Positions 62,651-64,000 of a stretch of 64,000 bases of DNA are shown piece by piece. Source of the stretch: Hypsibius dujardini. Lineage: Eukaryota; Tardigrada; Eutardigrada; Parachela; Hypsibiidae. A model generated the notes under the pieces. The model did no database searches, was not told the origin of the DNA, and saw nothing but the letters and a program-made list of their open reading frames with translations. The position numbers and the translations under genes are program-made. Location of the stretch: positions 124,001-188,000 of the forward strand of contig LRSR01007913.1 in assembly GCA_001579985.1 (NCBI GenBank). Direction: 5' to 3'. Each line of letters starts with the position of its first letter. Position 1 is the stretch's first letter.

Positions 62651-64000
62651 TTTTACTGCTGCTGCTAGCACGGCGTACGTGTGATGAGCGGTACAAAAGG
62701 CCCACAGGTACCCGCGAAAGAGGCAGGGATGGAAAAGAGCGATTGTGGCAGGCCAGAGGGACCGCAAAAATACTGCGACGACGCGTGTGCAGTGTGGAAG
62801 GAAAATACTGGAGTGGAGTTAAGAGGAGAGGAAAGAGAGGAAAAGAGAGAGTATGTGTGGTGGTTTGATCGGTCGGAAAGATAGCGCGGGAGATGATTTC
62901 GGGGCAAAAGTGAAGGTCGAAACTCGAAAGTCGAGTGGACTTTCGTAGCAGCGAGAGAAATTTCTGGGATAGAGAGGCAAGGAGACGCGAGACAGCGGCG
63001 GTTTTCTAATTCGATGACAATAAGGCTGCGGTGTGTAGGTGTGCGGTGCGGTCTGTGTCAGGTGGCGTGTGGCTTGGTTTGTCAATCCCAGATAAGAATC
63101 GGTGGAAATTCGAGGCACGAAATGCAAATACGAACGAGTAGGGCGGTGCGATTTTGAGCCGGCTGCGGTGCCGCTGGGGTTTCGCTTCCCGCGGTCGCGG
63201 TTTGGACTCTCGAAACCGCCGCCGAAAGCAACTACAGCCAGATCAGGGCAATTAAAAAAATTAAGAAATTAACGGGCTTAGTACTCTACAAATGACAAAA
63301 GATCGTACAGTTTAAAAAACCAGTTGATTGATGTATTGAGCGAGATACATACACTGGTTTATCTGTCATTGGATCTTTAACTAACAATTGATTGATTAAA
63401 TGCACACCAGTCTATCCATGCTTGGATCTTCGATTGATTGATTACTGTACTGTAATATACACGTAAGTAATTCCAAGATGTGCAGTTGCAGCACACTCCT
63501 TTAGCTGAATTTCGACGAGGCAAATATTTCCCCAGTCGTTTTGCAACACTGATATAAAAGTGAAAAAATGTCTCATCACATGCAGAATGGACAGAATAAT
63601 CAAAGTTTGATTAAGTCAAATAATAACAAAGTTATGTACTTGAAACAAAAACATAATTTTCACATAATCAAGAGTAGCAGTCTATAAGTAAACAATTTCT
63701 CTTGAGATAGAAAATTGACAAGTGGCAATTTGTGCGGTGCTGGGGGCGGTCTGAATAACTTGACCCGTGGGCAGCGGCAATGCGGTTTCAAAAAGTGCTG
63801 CACTGCGGTGCGGTTTGCGGTTTCAATAACTAGCTGTGGTGCGGGTTGCGGATCAAAATTTTGGGCCCGCGCAGAGCTCTACTGCTGCTGTTTACATAAT
63901 GGGGGTGGAGTTGGCAAATTTGGTTCTTCTTACGTGCATGAGTGTTTATGAATTACGGGGGATAAGCATACGGAAGTCTTTGACACTGACCAGCAGGATC
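62651..64000. other. Upstream region of the 257-aa gene, no recognised gene
   Basis: A purine-rich 5' flank (62760-62900) is followed by unique sequence. GCGGTGCGG/GCGGTTTC words recur at 63145-63235 and 63730-63850, possibly ends of a worn element. No gene found. Confidence 0.5.

Overview
This is nuclear DNA from an animal, most likely an invertebrate. The genes have many exons with GT-AG introns of tens to about 2,200 bases. They encode metazoan families (BCKDHB, LUC7-like, CTP synthase, KANSL3, an SLC16-type transporter, a melatonin-receptor-like GPCR, an animal heme peroxidase). Introns are rich in (ACAG)n/(CTGT)n microsatellites and in AATC/GATT words, and short fold-back DNA elements are common. 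The phylum cannot be fixed from sequence alone. A transmembrane bulb-type lectin and Gly/Asn-rich secreted proteins are unusual in animals; a tardigrade would fit, but this is only a guess.

Layout: 1-3.3 kb holds BCKDHB (minus), lacking its last exon. 3.3-5.9 kb is a cluster of hairpin/TIR elements, one nested in another. 5.9-9.6 kb is a plus-strand gene for a type I membrane protein with two bulb-lectin-like regions; its introns hold a pogo/Tc5-like transposon remnant and a large fold-back repeat. 10.5-18.2 kb is a cluster of three plus-strand genes (A, B, C) for small secreted Gly/Asn/Gln/Ala-rich proteins. They share a phase-1 intron just after the signal peptide, and C combines the modules of A and B, separated by basic furin-type sites. 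20.7-23.0 kb is LUC7-like (minus), 26.3-32.0 kb the GPCR (plus), 33.4-33.8 kb a small orphan reading frame (minus), 34.5-37.6 kb the MFS transporter (minus), 39.8-43.8 kb CTP synthase (minus), 44.3-49.1 kb KANSL3 (plus), 51.3-60.3 kb the peroxidase (plus), and 60.9-62.65 kb an unrecognised 257-aa protein (minus), tail to tail with the peroxidase. CTP synthase and KANSL3 are divergent, with about 500 bases between start codons.

The splice models were built by hand: exons were joined where GT-AG (once GC-AG) sites keep the frame and match known family sequence. Nine genes give full uninterrupted models from ATG to stop (lectin 392 aa, A 110, B 227, C 310, LUC7-like 335, GPCR 499, transporter 463, CTP synthase 610, KANSL3 904, peroxidase 945, orphan 257, counting the three cluster genes separately makes eleven). 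Most genes are unrelated housekeeping or signalling genes with no operon-like logic. The exception is the A/B/C cluster, which looks like a local family of secreted precursor proteins and is the most novel part of the window.
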